Source: Desulfacinum sp.
Lineage (GTDB): Bacteria; Desulfobacterota; Syntrophobacteria; Syntrophobacterales; DSM-9756
Assembly (NCBI GenBank): GCA_014359885.1
Contig: JACIYN010000028.1
Span: 62,001-126,000 of the forward strand
Direction of reading: 5' to 3'
Length of the DNA stretch: 64,000 nucleotides
Shown here piece after piece: positions 45,307 through 55,685 of the stretch. The first letter of the stretch is position 1, and each line of letters opens with the position of its first letter. The position numbers and the translations under genes were made by a program. The notes under the pieces were generated by a model. It saw nothing but the letters and a program-made list of their open reading frames with translations, made no database searches and had not been told where the DNA came from.

Positions 45307-45635
45307 CCGCTCGAGAGCTTTATGAAAAACTGAAGCCCATCCAGGAGGCCAAGGGATACCAGTTCAACAAGGACCTGGAGGGGACGACCCTGCCCCTGTT
45401 GGAAAGCCTTCTGGTCAACAAGGAACGATACGGCTACATGGTCTGCCCGTGCCGGCTCGCTTCCGGGGACCGGGAAAAGGACCGAGACATTATCTGTCCG
45501 TGTGTCTATCGTGAACCCGACGTGGCGGAATACGGGAGCTGCTACTGCGGCTTGTACGTCTCTGCTGCATGGAATGCGGGTACCGTACCGCACGTGGTTG
45601 TTCCCGAACGCAGACCGGCGGGTAGATTCGTGTAA
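45303..45635 (+). CDS. ftrB: ferredoxin:thioredoxin reductase catalytic subunit
   Basis: FTR passes electrons from ferredoxin to a thioredoxin-like disulfide through a [4Fe-4S] centre. The 110-residue protein has the family's cysteine pattern, CPC near residue 43, CPC 16 residues on, then CYC in YGSCYCGLYV; the last is CHC in most members, so His is replaced by Tyr. It is translationally coupled to the glutaredoxin gene, the likely substrate. No variable subunit is adjacent, as is usual outside phototrophs. Confidence 0.9.
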   Translation: MTARELYEKLKPIQEAKGYQFNKDLEGTTLPLLESLLVNKERYGYMVCPCRLASGDREKDRDIICPCVYREPDVAEYGSCYCGLYVSAAWNAGTVPHVVVPERRPAGRFV

Positions 45636-45675
45636 AACACCTGGGAAGTGCGGCCCTTAGCCGTGCCGATGAGCC

Positions 45676-46680
45676 ATGACTCCCTTGGAGATAGCCGGCC
45701 TCAGGATTGACCCCCCGTTTGTGCTTGCACCCATGGCGGGCCTGACCCACGTGGCCTTTCGGGAGCTCGTGGCCCATTACGGAGGGTGCGGCCTTTTCTA
45801 TACCGAGATGCTCAACTCCCGGGCGCTCTGTACCAACGATCCCGCCCGGGATCCCTACTGTCTGACGGGGTCCGGGGACCGTCCTCTGGCCGCCCAGGTG
45901 GCGGGCAACGATCCGGAAAAGATTGCCCGGGCGTTTGAACGGCTCCAGGCAACGGGCCGCTATGACCTCTTCGATTTCAATCTGGGCTGCCCCCGAGGAG
46001 CGATCCAGCGCTACGGATGGGGGGCGAGATTACTGGCACGGATCGATTTGTGCCGGGAGATCCTCCAGGAGTCCCGGAAAGTGCTTGAAAAACCATTTAT
46101 GGTCAAGATGAGGACGCCCGGTCGGGGCGATGAGGGCCTGTGGCACCGATGGGTGGAGATCCTCGAACAGGCCGGGGTGGACGGGGTCACGTTGCATCCC
46201 CGGACCCCCCAGGACCTCTTCAAGCGCCCCGCCCGTTGGGAGGAGATCGGGTTTTTGGCCCGTCATACTAGGCTGCCGGTGGTGGGCAACGGCGATGTGT
46301 TTTCGCCGCATGATGCACTCCGCATGATGGAGCGCACGGGATGCCGGGCCGTCATGGTGGGCCGGGCTGCCGTCATGAGGCCGTGGATCTTTCGGGATAT
46401 GGCGAGCTGTCTGCAAGGTGGGACCGTCCTCCCCGCTCCGGATCCCGTGGAAGTGGTTGACCTCTACTGGGCTCTGGTGCAGCAACGGCTTCCGGAGAAA
46501 CTCCACGAGGACCGTGTCCGGCTTTTTCTCTTTTGGCTGTGCCAGAACTTTCCTTACGGTGTCCACTATTTCAACCGGATCCGTCGCCGGAAGACTCCGT
46601 CAGCAATGGTGGAGAAGGCACGCGAACTGTTGGCAAAGGAGAAGTTTCCCGGCTATCCGGTCCGCCCCCTGATGAGTTAG
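45676..46680 (+). CDS. dus: tRNA-dihydrouridine synthase
   Basis: Dus enzymes reduce uridines in tRNA using FMN. The 334-residue TIM-barrel protein has LAPMAGLTHVAFRELVAHYG, then DFNLGCPRGAIQRYGWGARL (catalytic Cys), MVKMRTPGRGD, GVTLHPRTPQD and the FMN phosphate-binding VVGNGDVFSPHDAL and MVGRAAVMRPW. Which of the Dus subfamilies it belongs to cannot be fixed from sequence alone. It sits 40 bases after ftrB. Confidence 0.93.
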   Translation: MTPLEIAGLRIDPPFVLAPMAGLTHVAFRELVAHYGGCGLFYTEMLNSRALCTNDPARDPYCLTGSGDRPLAAQVAGNDPEKIARAFERLQATGRYDLFDFNLGCPRGAIQRYGWGARLLARIDLCREILQESRKVLEKPFMVKMRTPGRGDEGLWHRWVEILEQAGVDGVTLHPRTPQDLFKRPARWEEIGFLARHTRLPVVGNGDVFSPHDALRMMERTGCRAVMVGRAAVMRPWIFRDMASCLQGGTVLPAPDPVEVVDLYWALVQQRLPEKLHEDRVRLFLFWLCQNFPYGVHYFNRIRRRKTPSAMVEKARELLAKEKFPGYPVRPLMS

Positions 46681-46709
46681 CTATTTCATACTAAATCTCT
46701 AGACTTGAC

Positions 46710-48356
46710 ATGCCGATTAGGCTAATGGGACAGGGGCGGTCGCGCGGACGCCCGAAGCGACTTTCGATGGCCGGTTCATTCGGCAAGTCCGACAAGGAAA
46801 GGCGGAGAGCAGGAGTGCCAGCAAGCACGACAGGGATGTCACCCAACACGCAAAACGATTCGAACTCACAGAGCTACAAAGGGCCCAATTATTGGTTTCG
46901 CCAGATCGGGCGTCAGGAGTTCCCCGTTTTCCGACAGACGGTGCTGTCCGTGGCCCGTGTTCTGTCACAGATAAAGAGTTCATCTACGGAGATGGCCCAG
47001 GCGGTCGCCAGGGACCCGTTCTTGGCGGTTCGAGTCGTCCGCATGGCGAATAGTGCCTTTTATTCCGCCGGCATTCAAAAGGTCAGTACGGTTCACCGTG
47101 CGGTCATTGTCGTGGGGTTTGATGCTTTGCGGCATTTGTGCGCGTCGGTGGATTTCGTGGAGGATTCTTTCCGCGGTATACGGCTCAAAAGCATTCAACG
47201 CCATGTACTTCTTTCGTACCATCAGGCACTTCTGGCGCAATGGTTCGCCGAGAGCATTCGGGACGGCGCTCCGGAAGAGGTCTATTCGGCGGGCCTCCTG
47301 GCCGACATCGGCCTGATCCACTTATTGGGGATGATCCCCGTGTCTTCCGTCTTGGCCCTCTCCACAAATCTGGAAAGGCACGGCCTGGAAAGCCAGGAGG
47401 ATGTTGAGAGGCAGGTGCTGGGATTTGCCAGTCGCTTTGTGACCGCCAAGATGGCTTCGGATTGGAAGCTCGGTGATCTCCTGGAGAAAGTGGCTCGAGA
47501 TCACGATGTCGGGGATCCCCGGGTGAAGTGTGTCCGTTATGCACGTGCTCTGACGCGGGCCCTCGCTCAGGATCCGGAAGGCAGGAGCGTGCTGGCCGCC
47601 CGGGAGGCCATCGGCGACGAACTGAAGATGTCCCAGATGTCGCTGCGTCGGATGATCGACGCCGCAGCCCGCTGGGCCTTCCGCTGGGGGTGCGATTACG
47701 GCCTGGACGAGGAGGAGCTGGCTCTCTTTTCCTCGGAGGGTGCCGCGGCTGCAGAGCCGGAGGCAGAGCCTGAGATTCCGCTCCTGGAGATCCTGAGCGA
47801 GGAGCAGGGCAGTTCCCATGCTGTTCCGGCGGCGCGCGAACCCGATGATAGCCGCCAGCTGGAAATCATCGACGCGATCCACGCCTTGCTCATGGACAAG
47901 AACAGGAGAAACTCCCAAGAGCTCTGGGACCTTGTCGCGGATGGTATGCGAAGCGGCGCGGGATTTGACCGGGTGGCCGTGATGCGCCTCGCGTCGGGCG
48001 GGCGATTTCTGGAGGTTCGAGGCCTGTACGGAGATTTCGATCCCGGCCTGGAAGGACTCATGGTGCCCGTCACCAGCTATCGCAATCTTTTTACCTACTG
48101 TTTGGACTGCCCGGAGCCCCTCTGGGTGAGAGGCGAGAGCCCGGACGAGATCAGGAATCTGCTGGGTCCTGAGGTCTTGCAGTTTTTCGGCAGCCGGGAC
48201 TTCATCCTTGCCAGGGTCATGGGCCGGGGCGGCCCAGTAGGCCTTATCGGAGCGGATCGGCGGGAGACGGACCGCACCCTGGACGAAGAGGCCCTCCGGG
48301 GTTTCCGGCGGTTTTGGCGCTGTGCTTCAGTGGCCGTGGAAGTGCTCGAAATTTAG
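46710..48356 (+). CDS. HDOD protein with C-terminal GAF-like domain
   Basis: Residues ~65-265 form an HDOD domain: FPVFRQTVLSVARVL, VHRAVIVVGFDALRHLCA and YSAGLLADIGLIHLLG, where the first His of HDIG is Ala, so phosphodiesterase activity is unlikely. An acidic linker (AAAAEPEAEPEIPLLE) follows. Residues ~400-548 resemble a GAF-type sensor (WDLVADGMRSGAGFDRVAVM to LIGADRR). The first ATG (46710) has no ribosome site; ATGs at 46767 and 46836 are possible, so the N-terminus is uncertain. It precedes a sigma-54 activator on the same strand. Confidence 0.85.
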   Translation: MPIRLMGQGRSRGRPKRLSMAGSFGKSDKERRRAGVPASTTGMSPNTQNDSNSQSYKGPNYWFRQIGRQEFPVFRQTVLSVARVLSQIKSSSTEMAQAVARDPFLAVRVVRMANSAFYSAGIQKVSTVHRAVIVVGFDALRHLCASVDFVEDSFRGIRLKSIQRHVLLSYHQALLAQWFAESIRDGAPEEVYSAGLLADIGLIHLLGMIPVSSVLALSTNLERHGLESQEDVERQVLGFASRFVTAKMASDWKLGDLLEKVARDHDVGDPRVKCVRYARALTRALAQDPEGRSVLAAREAIGDELKMSQMSLRRMIDAAARWAFRWGCDYGLDEEELALFSSEGAAAAEPEAEPEIPLLEILSEEQGSSHAVPAAREPDDSRQLEIIDAIHALLMDKNRRNSQELWDLVADGMRSGAGFDRVAVMRLASGGRFLEVRGLYGDFDPGLEGLMVPVTSYRNLFTYCLDCPEPLWVRGESPDEIRNLLGPEVLQFFGSRDFILARVMGRGGPVGLIGADRRETDRTLDEEALRGFRRFWRCASVAVEVLEI

Positions 48357-49022
48357 CCGCTCGTTTCATGAAAGGGCATCCCCCGTCCATGATCCGAAAT
48401 GTCTTGCGTAGGTCGGGTCCTGGTCTCCTGGGGCGAGGGCCGCGAATCATGTCTTGCGGACGGTATCACCCAACCCTTCGGCACAATCCCTGACCCATGT
48501 GGGATGGAAGCGATCCGAGCAAAGGTCCCCCCTTCCTCCGTTCAAGCCGGGCAAATTCACCAACCCCTGGTGAGGTCCTCCACAAAGGGGGTCTTTCCTT
48601 CCTCAAGGATTCGATGTCCATGTTCCTTATGACCACGCCTCCGTGTCTTGTGCCTTGTCCTATCCATGCGCTGTCCAACTACGCTGAGAACTCCGGGGCC
48701 GGCATCAACCGCTCGACGAGGTTCCGGCCCCGTTCGCTTGTTATTATTGACAGAAACCGGACGGGATGCCATGATGACACCAATCGCCTGATCGAGAATT
48801 CCAAAGCTGCTGCTCTGACTTCGGACAACCGCGATCCCCCTGACGGTGTCGACTCTGGAAGCGAGATGATCTCTCAAACGGACACCCCCTCGTTGAGCTA
48901 ACCCTGCAATCTGGAGCGCAACAAGTTTGACGCCTTTTTCCCGGAGGTTCCTCCTCGAGGACCTCTGTGCGGCCCTTGAGCCCGGCGAATGCTACGCCTT
49001 CAGCCCGTGCAGGGATGGCCTT
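48357..49022. other. gap without a supported gene
   Basis: An open frame at 48497-48901 has no family resemblance, no ribosome site and a composition unlike its neighbours. The region is where a promoter for the sigma-54 activator gene would lie, but I see no clear one. Confidence 0.5.
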
Positions 49023-51266
49023 ATGAGCTCGTGGGAACATCTTTTCGATGGCCTGTCGGAAGGGCTCTTCGTCGCCGACCACCGGCTGCGCCTCCTCTAT
49101 GCCAATGCGGCCGCGCGAAGACTGGTGCGCGTGCTCCCGGAGGGCGGATCCAACCAAAGCGTGGCGGCCTGTCTCCGGGCGGCGGGTTTTTCCACTAGTG
49201 AAGAGGAACTTGTGCGGCATGTGAAGAAGGCCGCCCGAAACGCTTTGGTGCTCCAAAGGGATGGGGCATCGGGAAGGCCGCCCGGGGAGGTCATAGTGAG
49301 TGTCCTGCCGGGGACGAACCCGCCCCTCCTGCTGGGAGTGGTGAGGGATGCGGAAGGCGGCAGGGCACGAGCGGACTTCCACGCGGAACGTGGGCTCTGC
49401 GAGGCCCTGATCGAAGCCGTTCCGGACGGACTCTTTGTCGTGGAGCCCCAAACCCGGATCATCATTTATGCCAATGAGGCCTTCCATCGCCGGCGCCGGC
49501 TTCGCCTTCCCCTGGGCATCGGCCAGCCCTGCTACCGCCTGTTGGCCCGCGAAGACCGGCCGTGCGAAGAGAGGGGTCGGGCGTGTCCCATCCCGGACTT
49601 GATCGCGGGCAAACAGGCCGTCTATTGCGCCCTCAACGGAAACGGGGCATCCGGCGGCCCTGCGGCCCGCCTTTCCTGCCTGGTGATGGAAGGCGGAAGG
49701 CTTCTGGTGGTGGGGGTTGAACCTGATCTCCCCTCGGGGCAGCCGGGACGGGGAGATCCGCACGAGCCGCTCACTTCCGGTAAACCCCCGCGGTCGCCTT
49801 CGTACCAGGAATTCCACGACATGGTGGCACAAGCCCGAAAGACGCACTCCCTGGTGGATCTGGCCACCACCCTTACCGGGGATCTTCAGCGCCTTCTCGA
49901 TGGTTCCGATGTGTGGCTCCTGCTGCTGGATCCCGCCGGGCACGTCATTTTCCCCGTGAGCGAGGAAGAAGGAAGCGATGCGGGGGATCTGAACAAGGTG
50001 GTGAAGGCTCTGGGTTCCCCGGATAACCTTTCCGCCCTGAGGCGGGAACTGGACCGACTGCGGAAGGGGGGGGCTTCGTCCCGTCACGGGCGCGTTCCGG
50101 AGGACGTGGAATGGGTGACGGCGCCCTTTCGCACGGCCGCCTTGGGCTGGGCCGGCCCTTCCAAGGATGCTTCGTGCGGTTATCTTCTTCTGTCAGGCCG
50201 CAAGACCCCCCTTCCCGACGACCTGCCCTACCTGGTGGAAACCCTCTTTGCCCAGCTGATGGACCACCTGCGGCATCTCCTCCTGGAAGAAACCGTTCCG
50301 GACAGCAAGAGTCTCAAGAACATGGCCTTGACCCATCCCGATGGGATCATCGGCCGAAGCAAGCGGATGCAGGAGGTCTACGAACTCATCGATCTGGTGG
50401 CCGCCTCCGACGCCACCGTGCTCATCACGGGCGAAAACGGTACGGGCAAGGAACTGGTGGCCCAGGCGATCCACAACCGGAGCCACCGCCGGAAAGGGCC
50501 CTTCATCGTGGCCCATTGCAATGCCTATTCGCCCACATTGCTGGAAAGCGAGCTGTTCGGACACGAAAAAGGGGCCTTTACGGGGGCCATCCGCCGCAAG
50601 ATGGGACGCATAGAGCGGGCCCAGGGCGGCACCCTCTTTCTGGACGAGATCGGCGACATCGCCCCGGCCACCCAGGTGCTCCTGCTGCGGTTTCTCCAGG
50701 ATCACCGCTTCGAGCGGGTCGGGGGGGAAAAGACCCTGGAAGCGGACGTGCGGGTGCTGGCCGCCACCAACCGGAACCTGGTGGAAGAGGTGGAAGCGGG
50801 CCGATTTCGCGACGACCTCTACTACCGGCTGAATGTGATTTCCATCCATCTGCCGCCCCTGCGGGAACGCAAGGAAGACATCCCCTTGCTCAGCCAGTAT
50901 TTCCTGAACAGATACAGTGAGAAGGAAGGCAAGAAGGTGGCCGGCTTTTCGTCCGCCGCCCTGCAGGCGTTGATGGATTACGACTGGCCCGGCAACGTGC
51001 GGCAGCTGGAAAACGCCGTGAGCCATGCGGTGATTCTGGCTCAGGATGCCACCATCCGCCGCCAGCATCTGCCGCGGTTCCTGCAGGACGTGCACGAGCT
51101 GCCCACCACCGCTTCCCTGGTGGAAAACGAAAAGCGCCTGATCCTGAAGGTGCTTCGCCAGACTCGCTGGAACAAGCACGAAGCGGCCCGGAAGCTCCAG
51201 GTGAGCCGAAGCACGCTTTATAGCAAGATCCAACGCTACGGGCTGCGCCCCGACCAGGCCGTCTAG
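49023..51266 (+). CDS. sigma-54-dependent transcription activator with PAS-type sensor domains
   Basis: From the ATG at 49023 (longer TTG start possible) the protein has 747 residues. Two PAS-like domains come first ([20 protein letters not shown] and [21 protein letters not shown]), then a GAF-like region. The AAA domain has Walker [12 protein letters not shown], the sigma-54 contact loop GAFTGA, Walker [12 protein letters not shown] and [15 protein letters not shown] Fis-type HTH ([19 protein letters not shown]) ends the protein. There is no receiver domain, so it senses a signal directly. The operon that starts 780 bases downstream is the natural target. Confidence 0.93.
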   Translation: MSSWEHLFDGLSEGLFVADHRLRLLYANAAARRLVRVLPEGGSNQSVAACLRAAGFSTSEEELVRHVKKAARNALVLQRDGASGRPPGEVIVSVLPGTNPPLLLGVVRDAEGGRARADFHAERGLCEALIEAVPDGLFVVEPQTRIIIYANEAFHRRRRLRLPLGIGQPCYRLLAREDRPCEERGRACPIPDLIAGKQAVYCALNGNGASGGPAARLSCLVMEGGRLLVVGVEPDLPSGQPGRGDPHEPLTSGKPPRSPSYQEFHDMVAQARKTHSLVDLATTLTGDLQRLLDGSDVWLLLLDPAGHVIFPVSEEEGSDAGDLNKVVKALGSPDNLSALRRELDRLRKGGASSRHGRVPEDVEWVTAPFRTAALGWAGPSKDASCGYLLLSGRKTPLPDDLPYLVETLFAQLMDHLRHLLLEETVPDSKSLKNMALTHPDGIIGRSKRMQEVYELIDLVAASDATVLITGENGTGKELVAQAIHNRSHRRKGPFIVAHCNAYSPTLLESELFGHEKGAFTGAIRRKMGRIERAQGGTLFLDEIGDIAPATQVLLLRFLQDHRFERVGGEKTLEADVRVLAATNRNLVEEVEAGRFRDDLYYRLNVISIHLPPLRERKEDIPLLSQYFLNRYSEKEGKKVAGFSSAALQALMDYDWPGNVRQLENAVSHAVILAQDATIRRQHLPRFLQDVHELPTTASLVENEKRLILKVLRQTRWNKHEAARKLQVSRSTLYSKIQRYGLRPDQAV

Positions 51267-52045
51267 GATCCGAACACACCAGTCGGATACAGGACACTCG
51301 GTGTCTCCATCGTATAAACAATCCCTTGGAATTATATGCACCGCCGTGGGGTCGCAGGTCGGTCACCCCGGGGCTGTCCCCCGCCCCGAAAGGAGGCCCG
51401 GCCGGGAGGTGCGGAGAACCTCGTTGCCCCGCTAAGGGCCTCAAGCCTCACGGGAAATGGGGATGTGAAAGGAAACACAAAACGAGGCCGGCCATCTGGC
51501 GCATTTCTTGACATATCAAAAGACAACCTGCTTTCGGTTACATGAAGGTGAATTCTGCCGATCCTCTTGTGCTCCCGGTTCATGCGCCCGTGAGGTGGAT
51601 CCATCTGGGTGCGTATCCGATTTTCCCGGTGCACGCTCTTCTCCGGTGCGGTTCTTCCCAAAGCTGTTTCCATCTAGAGATTCCCATCGTTTGAGCTCTG
51701 AGTGCGGGGCCCGTTCCGGGCACGTTCATCCGCGGGCCTCACGCCCGGGACCCAAATCCGGCGGGAACCGATGAGGGCGGAGGAGCCCCGGCCGTCCACA
51801 TGTTTGCTTCCAACCGGCGGTTCCGTGTGACGGTGCCGCGTGCCGGGGTTTTTGTCCGTTCGGAAGTGGGTCGGTGCCCGGCGGCGGATTTATCGGGGTA
51901 GGCCAGACCAAGAGGAAAGGAGGTGGGAGAAGGCCGACAATTTCCAGGATGGCCCGCGCCGCGGGTGACGCCCGGTTTCGGGCGCGGGGTGCACGACGAG
52001 TGGTAAGCGGGTATGGATGGAAATGGGACCACGGGAGGTCAAAAC
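51267..52045. other. long leader or promoter region before the CoA-transferase operon
   Basis: No gene is supported in these 779 bases. They contain a weak sigma-54-like site (51496-51512). GC-rich inverted repeats such as GCCCGTTCCGGGC near 51708 could be activator sites or leader RNA structure. Confidence 0.45.
51496..51512 (+). promoter_or_regulatory. candidate sigma-54 promoter
   Basis: CTGGCGCATTTCTTGAC has the -24 GG and the right spacing to the -12 TTGA. The -12 GC dinucleotide is GA, as also in the candidate at 62284. It lies 534 bases before the first operon gene, which weakens the call. Confidence 0.3.
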
Positions 52046-53533
52046 ATGGCGCAGAAAATCCGGGAAGTGGAAATCAACAGTCGGGAGGACACCCTTCCAT
52101 TGATGGGGCCCGATGTGCGGCCTTGGCCGGTGACCCCGCCGCCTTCCCAAGAAGAGGTCATGGCGGTCTATGCCAGGAGGAAGGCGGAGGAGTTCGGTAA
52201 GTGGTGCGAGGACAATCTTCGCATCGACTACGCCAAGGACAAGCCCGAAGCCCTGCAGGGGGTTCGGGTTTTGTCTTGCGGACTGTGGCGCATGGGCCAC
52301 AAGTTTGCCGCGGGACTTTTGAGTGAGCTGGGGGCGGAGCTGATCAATGTGGAGCCGCCCGAGGGGGACCCGCTCCGGAAACTCACCCCCTTCGGCCGCG
52401 AAGAGTACATGCTGGAGGACAAAAACGGCGAAAAATGCGGTCTGGACTTCATCCATGAACTGCGCAACGCCTATTCGGTCACCATCAATCTGGAAACCGA
52501 AAAGGGCCGGGAGCTCTACACCAAGCTTGCCGAGCACGCCGATATCCTCATCGAAGAGTATCCGCCCGGCTACATGGACGAGCGGGGCATCGGCTATCGG
52601 CAGCTGTCCCAGATCAATCCCAGGCTCATCTACTGCTGGGTGGGCGAACACGGTCAATGGGGTCCTATGAAGGACAAGGTCTCCAAGTTCGGCCAGTGGA
52701 TGCTCGATCCCTTCGGCCAGGCGGCCTGTTCCTTCATTCACAACACAGGTTTTCCCGAGGACCTGCTGCCGCGCGGCAAGGGCGGCGACCCCACCCGCTC
52801 GGGCGTGTGGTTCGCCGATTATGTGGCCGGCGAGCAGACGGCGGTCAACGCCCTGGCGGCCCTTTTCTGGCGGGAGGAATTCAGTGGCGAGGGCCAGTTC
52901 ATCGAGACCACGGCCGCCGAAGCCCTCATGGACATCCTGGACTTCGACATCACCTGGTACGGGTTCAACAAGAGCATCAAGGCCCGCACGGGCGGTTGGG
53001 ATCCCAACCTGAACCAGTACGCCTGGAACCCGTGTAAGGACGGCTACATGATGATCGGCGGCCAGACGGACCGCCTCTGGTACCGGATCGGCATGTGCAT
53101 CGAGCGGGAGCTGCCCATCTTCGGCCGTCTGATCCACGAAGACCCGCTCCTCAAGGAAATGGCCGCCCGCAACGCCCTCCAGGCGCTCACCAAGACCTAC
53201 ACCATGACCACCATGTGGCTCCGGAACATCAACCGCGTGGAAGCCGAAGAAAAACTCATGCAGTACGAAATCGCGGCCGGCCCGCTCCTCTACATCGACG
53301 AAGTGGCGGAGTTTCCGCACTTCAAGTATCGGCCGTGGGTGAACGTGCTGGAGGACGAGCAGTACGGGACCCTCATGTATGCCGAGTCCACCAATGCCTA
53401 CCAGATGCGGACCCCGGCGCGGGTCAAGTGGCTCGGGCGGCCCCTCGGCCACGACAACCCCGAAGTGTTCATGAAGTACCTCGGCATCGGCCAGAGCGAA
53501 CTGAGGGAACTCAAGGAACAAGGAGTGGTCTAA
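52046..53533 (+). CDS. class III (CaiB/BaiF) CoA-transferase, subunit 1
   Basis: Class III enzymes move CoA between carboxylic acids through an Asp-bound intermediate. The 495-residue protein has a ~70-residue N-terminal extension, then [48 protein letters not shown] and [21 protein letters not shown], where D258 is the catalytic Asp. The usual P-x-YD segment of the substrate loop is altered ([14 protein letters not shown]). The ATG follows GGGAGGT by 6 bases; the ATG 33 bases upstream has none. With the next gene it forms a BbsEF-like pair. The substrate is unknown; a benzylsuccinate-type dicarboxylate is only one option. Confidence 0.88.
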   Translation: MAQKIREVEINSREDTLPLMGPDVRPWPVTPPPSQEEVMAVYARRKAEEFGKWCEDNLRIDYAKDKPEALQGVRVLSCGLWRMGHKFAAGLLSELGAELINVEPPEGDPLRKLTPFGREEYMLEDKNGEKCGLDFIHELRNAYSVTINLETEKGRELYTKLAEHADILIEEYPPGYMDERGIGYRQLSQINPRLIYCWVGEHGQWGPMKDKVSKFGQWMLDPFGQAACSFIHNTGFPEDLLPRGKGGDPTRSGVWFADYVAGEQTAVNALAALFWREEFSGEGQFIETTAAEALMDILDFDITWYGFNKSIKARTGGWDPNLNQYAWNPCKDGYMMIGGQTDRLWYRIGMCIERELPIFGRLIHEDPLLKEMAARNALQALTKTYTMTTMWLRNINRVEAEEKLMQYEIAAGPLLYIDEVAEFPHFKYRPWVNVLEDEQYGTLMYAESTNAYQMRTPARVKWLGRPLGHDNPEVFMKYLGIGQSELRELKEQGVV

Positions 53534-53534
53534 G

Positions 53535-54947
53535 ATGAAAGATCAGAGAGTGACGCGAATCGAAGATCTGCCAGGGCCCAAGAGCCAGGGGGAACTGGAA
53601 GAGATGAAGATGCCCTATGAGGAGTGGTGCCGCAAGGTCTTCGCCCCCGGACAGGAGAAGACCAAGCCGGAGTCCCTCAAGGGTATTCGGTGGTTGAGCA
53701 CCACCATGTACATCTTCACGCCCCACTCCGTGGCCAACCTGGCCGAGCTGGGGGCCGAGTGCATCAAGATCGAGATGCCCCGCATGGGCGACCCCATGCG
53801 CCACACCTCGCCTTTCAACGAGTGCTATCTCTACCCGCTGCACGACAGTCGCCCCATGACGGGAACGGGCCTTGGGTTCACCAACGCCAATTCCAATGAG
53901 TACTACATCAGCATGGACTACCATGTGGATGAGATGAAGGAGGCCTTCTACCGGCTGGTGAAGCTCTCCGATGGTCTCACCGAATGCTACCGGCCCGGCA
54001 CCTTCGACCGGTGGAAACAGAGCTACCGGTACCTCCAGGAGCTCAATCCCCGGTTCATCTACGTGTGGGGCGGCGGCTTCGGCTACGGTCCCAAGGTCTT
54101 CGGCGGTTCCTACGACATCCTGGGCCAGGCCCACGCGGGACTTGCCAGCATCACGGGCTTCCATGAAGATTTCGGCGGCCACTGTACCAAGCACTCCAAC
54201 TGGTGCATCGACTGGTATTCGGGCACCCAGATCACCGTGGCTATTTTGGCGGCCCTCTATTGGCGCCGCAAGACGGGCCTGGGCACCATGATCGAGTTTT
54301 CCCAGGTGCAGGCGGCCACCCGCGCCCTGGGCTACACCGTGCCGCTCTACGGCCGGTTCGGCATCGTGCGCCAGCGCTGGGGCAACTGGGATACCCAGCT
54401 GTGCGTCCACGGCATCATCCTGTGCGGCAAGAGCGACTATCCCGACGAGCCCAACCCGCAGCTCAAGTATGAGGCCCGCTACGCCGTGGTGAGCGCCTTC
54501 AACGATGCGGACTTCAAGGAGCTGTGCGCCATCGTGGGCCGAAACGACCTGTACGACCAGTACAAGACCCTCCAGGATCGCGTGAAACCCGAGGCCCAGA
54601 TGGTCATCTACAAGGCCCTGGAAGACTGGGCCGCCGACAAGACCCGCTCCCAAGTGGTGAAGACCCTCACCGATGCGGGCCTTCTGGCCATGCCCGTCAT
54701 GAACGACAAGGAAGTCTACGAGTGCGATCACTTCCGTCAGAGGGGCACCATCCGGTGGCTGGATGATCCGGTCTTCGGCGATGTGCTCATCCAAAGCGGC
54801 TACAGCTGCGGTCTCATGAGCAAGACGCCGCGCCGTGTCAACTGGATCTGGCGGCCGGTGGGGGCCGACAACGTGAAGATCTATCACGAGATGCTCGGCT
54901 ACCCCATGAGCAAGATCGAGCAATGGTACGAAAAGAACCTCATCTAG
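53535..54947 (+). CDS. class III (CaiB/BaiF) CoA-transferase, subunit 2
   Basis: The 470-residue partner begins one base after the previous stop. It has a ~48-residue extension, then [39 protein letters not shown], the canonical [10 protein letters not shown] and [14 protein letters not shown], the YD of the substrate loop ([12 protein letters not shown]) and [12 protein letters not shown] with the catalytic D226. Both subunits keep the Asp, so both sites could work. Heteromeric class III pairs are known in benzylsuccinate (BbsEF) and malate (SmtAB) metabolism. The 40-50% extra N-terminal length relative to the barrel start and the four small genes behind it are not part of those systems as I know them. 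Confidence 0.88.
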   Translation: MKDQRVTRIEDLPGPKSQGELEEMKMPYEEWCRKVFAPGQEKTKPESLKGIRWLSTTMYIFTPHSVANLAELGAECIKIEMPRMGDPMRHTSPFNECYLYPLHDSRPMTGTGLGFTNANSNEYYISMDYHVDEMKEAFYRLVKLSDGLTECYRPGTFDRWKQSYRYLQELNPRFIYVWGGGFGYGPKVFGGSYDILGQAHAGLASITGFHEDFGGHCTKHSNWCIDWYSGTQITVAILAALYWRRKTGLGTMIEFSQVQAATRALGYTVPLYGRFGIVRQRWGNWDTQLCVHGIILCGKSDYPDEPNPQLKYEARYAVVSAFNDADFKELCAIVGRNDLYDQYKTLQDRVKPEAQMVIYKALEDWAADKTRSQVVKTLTDAGLLAMPVMNDKEVYECDHFRQRGTIRWLDDPVFGDVLIQSGYSCGLMSKTPRRVNWIWRPVGADNVKIYHEMLGYPMSKIEQWYEKNLI

Positions 54948-54962
54948 AGGGAGGAACGGCCG

Positions 54963-55430
54963 ATGTGTGACATCATTTGGTGCAAGGATTGCGACACGGT
55001 GAACTACCTCGACCCCTACTACTTTTGGAATTGGGAGGGGAAGATCAAGTGCGCCGGATGCGAAAACGTCTATTATATCTACATGATCCAGGGCCACATG
55101 TACAAGGGCCCGGACAAGAAGCCGGGGGAAAAGGAGGACATCCTGCCCGTCTATGCCGACAAGCCCAACCAGGGCTACGAGCAGATCCTTCCCGGCACCG
55201 AGGGCAAGACCCGGCCCTACAACTGTCTGCCCCGGGAGATCTATTTGGGCGAGGCGGATATGGTCAAGTTCAGCGCGCGAGGTCGCCCGGTCCGCGGCTG
55301 GCGCCCGCAGCCCCCGTCCACGGGAGTGGCGGGATCCTGCGGCTTTACCTGGGACATTCAGAAACTTTCGCCCGAGGTATGGGAGGAGTTCCAGGAGAAG
55401 CTCAAGAAGGGCGAAGTGAGTGACTGGTAA
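54963..55430 (+). CDS. zinc-ribbon protein of the CoA-transferase operon
   Basis: The 155-residue protein has two Cys pairs, C7-x2-C10 and C30-x2-C33 (WCKDCD and KCAGCENVYYIY), making a zinc ribbon or rubredoxin-like site. A middle section rich in Pro, Lys and Tyr follows, then RPVRGWRPQPPSTG and a helical tail SPEVWEEFQEKLKKGE. It is separated from the transferase gene by 15 bases with ribosome site GGGAGGAA. BbsA of the benzylsuccinate pathway is also a small zinc protein, but there it binds a thiolase, absent here. I do not recognise the family. A structural subunit of a complex is the simplest guess. Confidence 0.75.
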   Translation: MCDIIWCKDCDTVNYLDPYYFWNWEGKIKCAGCENVYYIYMIQGHMYKGPDKKPGEKEDILPVYADKPNQGYEQILPGTEGKTRPYNCLPREIYLGEADMVKFSARGRPVRGWRPQPPSTGVAGSCGFTWDIQKLSPEVWEEFQEKLKKGEVSDW

Positions 55431-55450
55431 AAGAAAGGAGTGGTGCGACC

Positions 55451-55678
55451 ATGGCAGAGCTGACTCCAAGACAGTTCCTGGACACCGTCCTGGTGCCGGA
55501 AAAGCAAAGCGACCATATCTGCTGGCAGTGTGTGCACTTGAAACCCGTTCTCAAGGGTTCCAAGTTCCCGCCGGCGGACATCATCGGCTGGTGCAAGAAG
55601 ATCCACTGGCCCCACTATTGGTGCGTGGCGGGCTTCAACGTGGTGAAGAAATGTTATGCCTTTGAATCCAAGAAGTAG
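55451..55678 (+). CDS. five-cysteine small protein
   Basis: The 75-residue protein has cysteines at 24, 27, 48, 58 and 68 (CWQC ... WCKK ... WCVAG ... KCYAF), surrounded by Trp, Tyr and His. The CxxC plus two or three distant Cys layout recalls the small HiPIP-like iron-sulfur subunits of benzylsuccinate synthase-type glycyl radical enzymes, but it could equally be a zinc fold. No radical enzyme gene is in the window. The ATG follows AAAGGAGTGGTGCGACC and the gene lies 20 bases after its neighbour. Confidence 0.75.
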   Translation: MAELTPRQFLDTVLVPEKQSDHICWQCVHLKPVLKGSKFPPADIIGWCKKIHWPHYWCVAGFNVVKKCYAFESKK

Positions 55679-55685
55679 GGCGGCC

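Noticed and set aside
48497..48901. A 134-codon open frame before the sigma-54 activator.
   Set aside because: No ribosome site, no recognisable domain, and overlapping open frames on the other strand are equally long.
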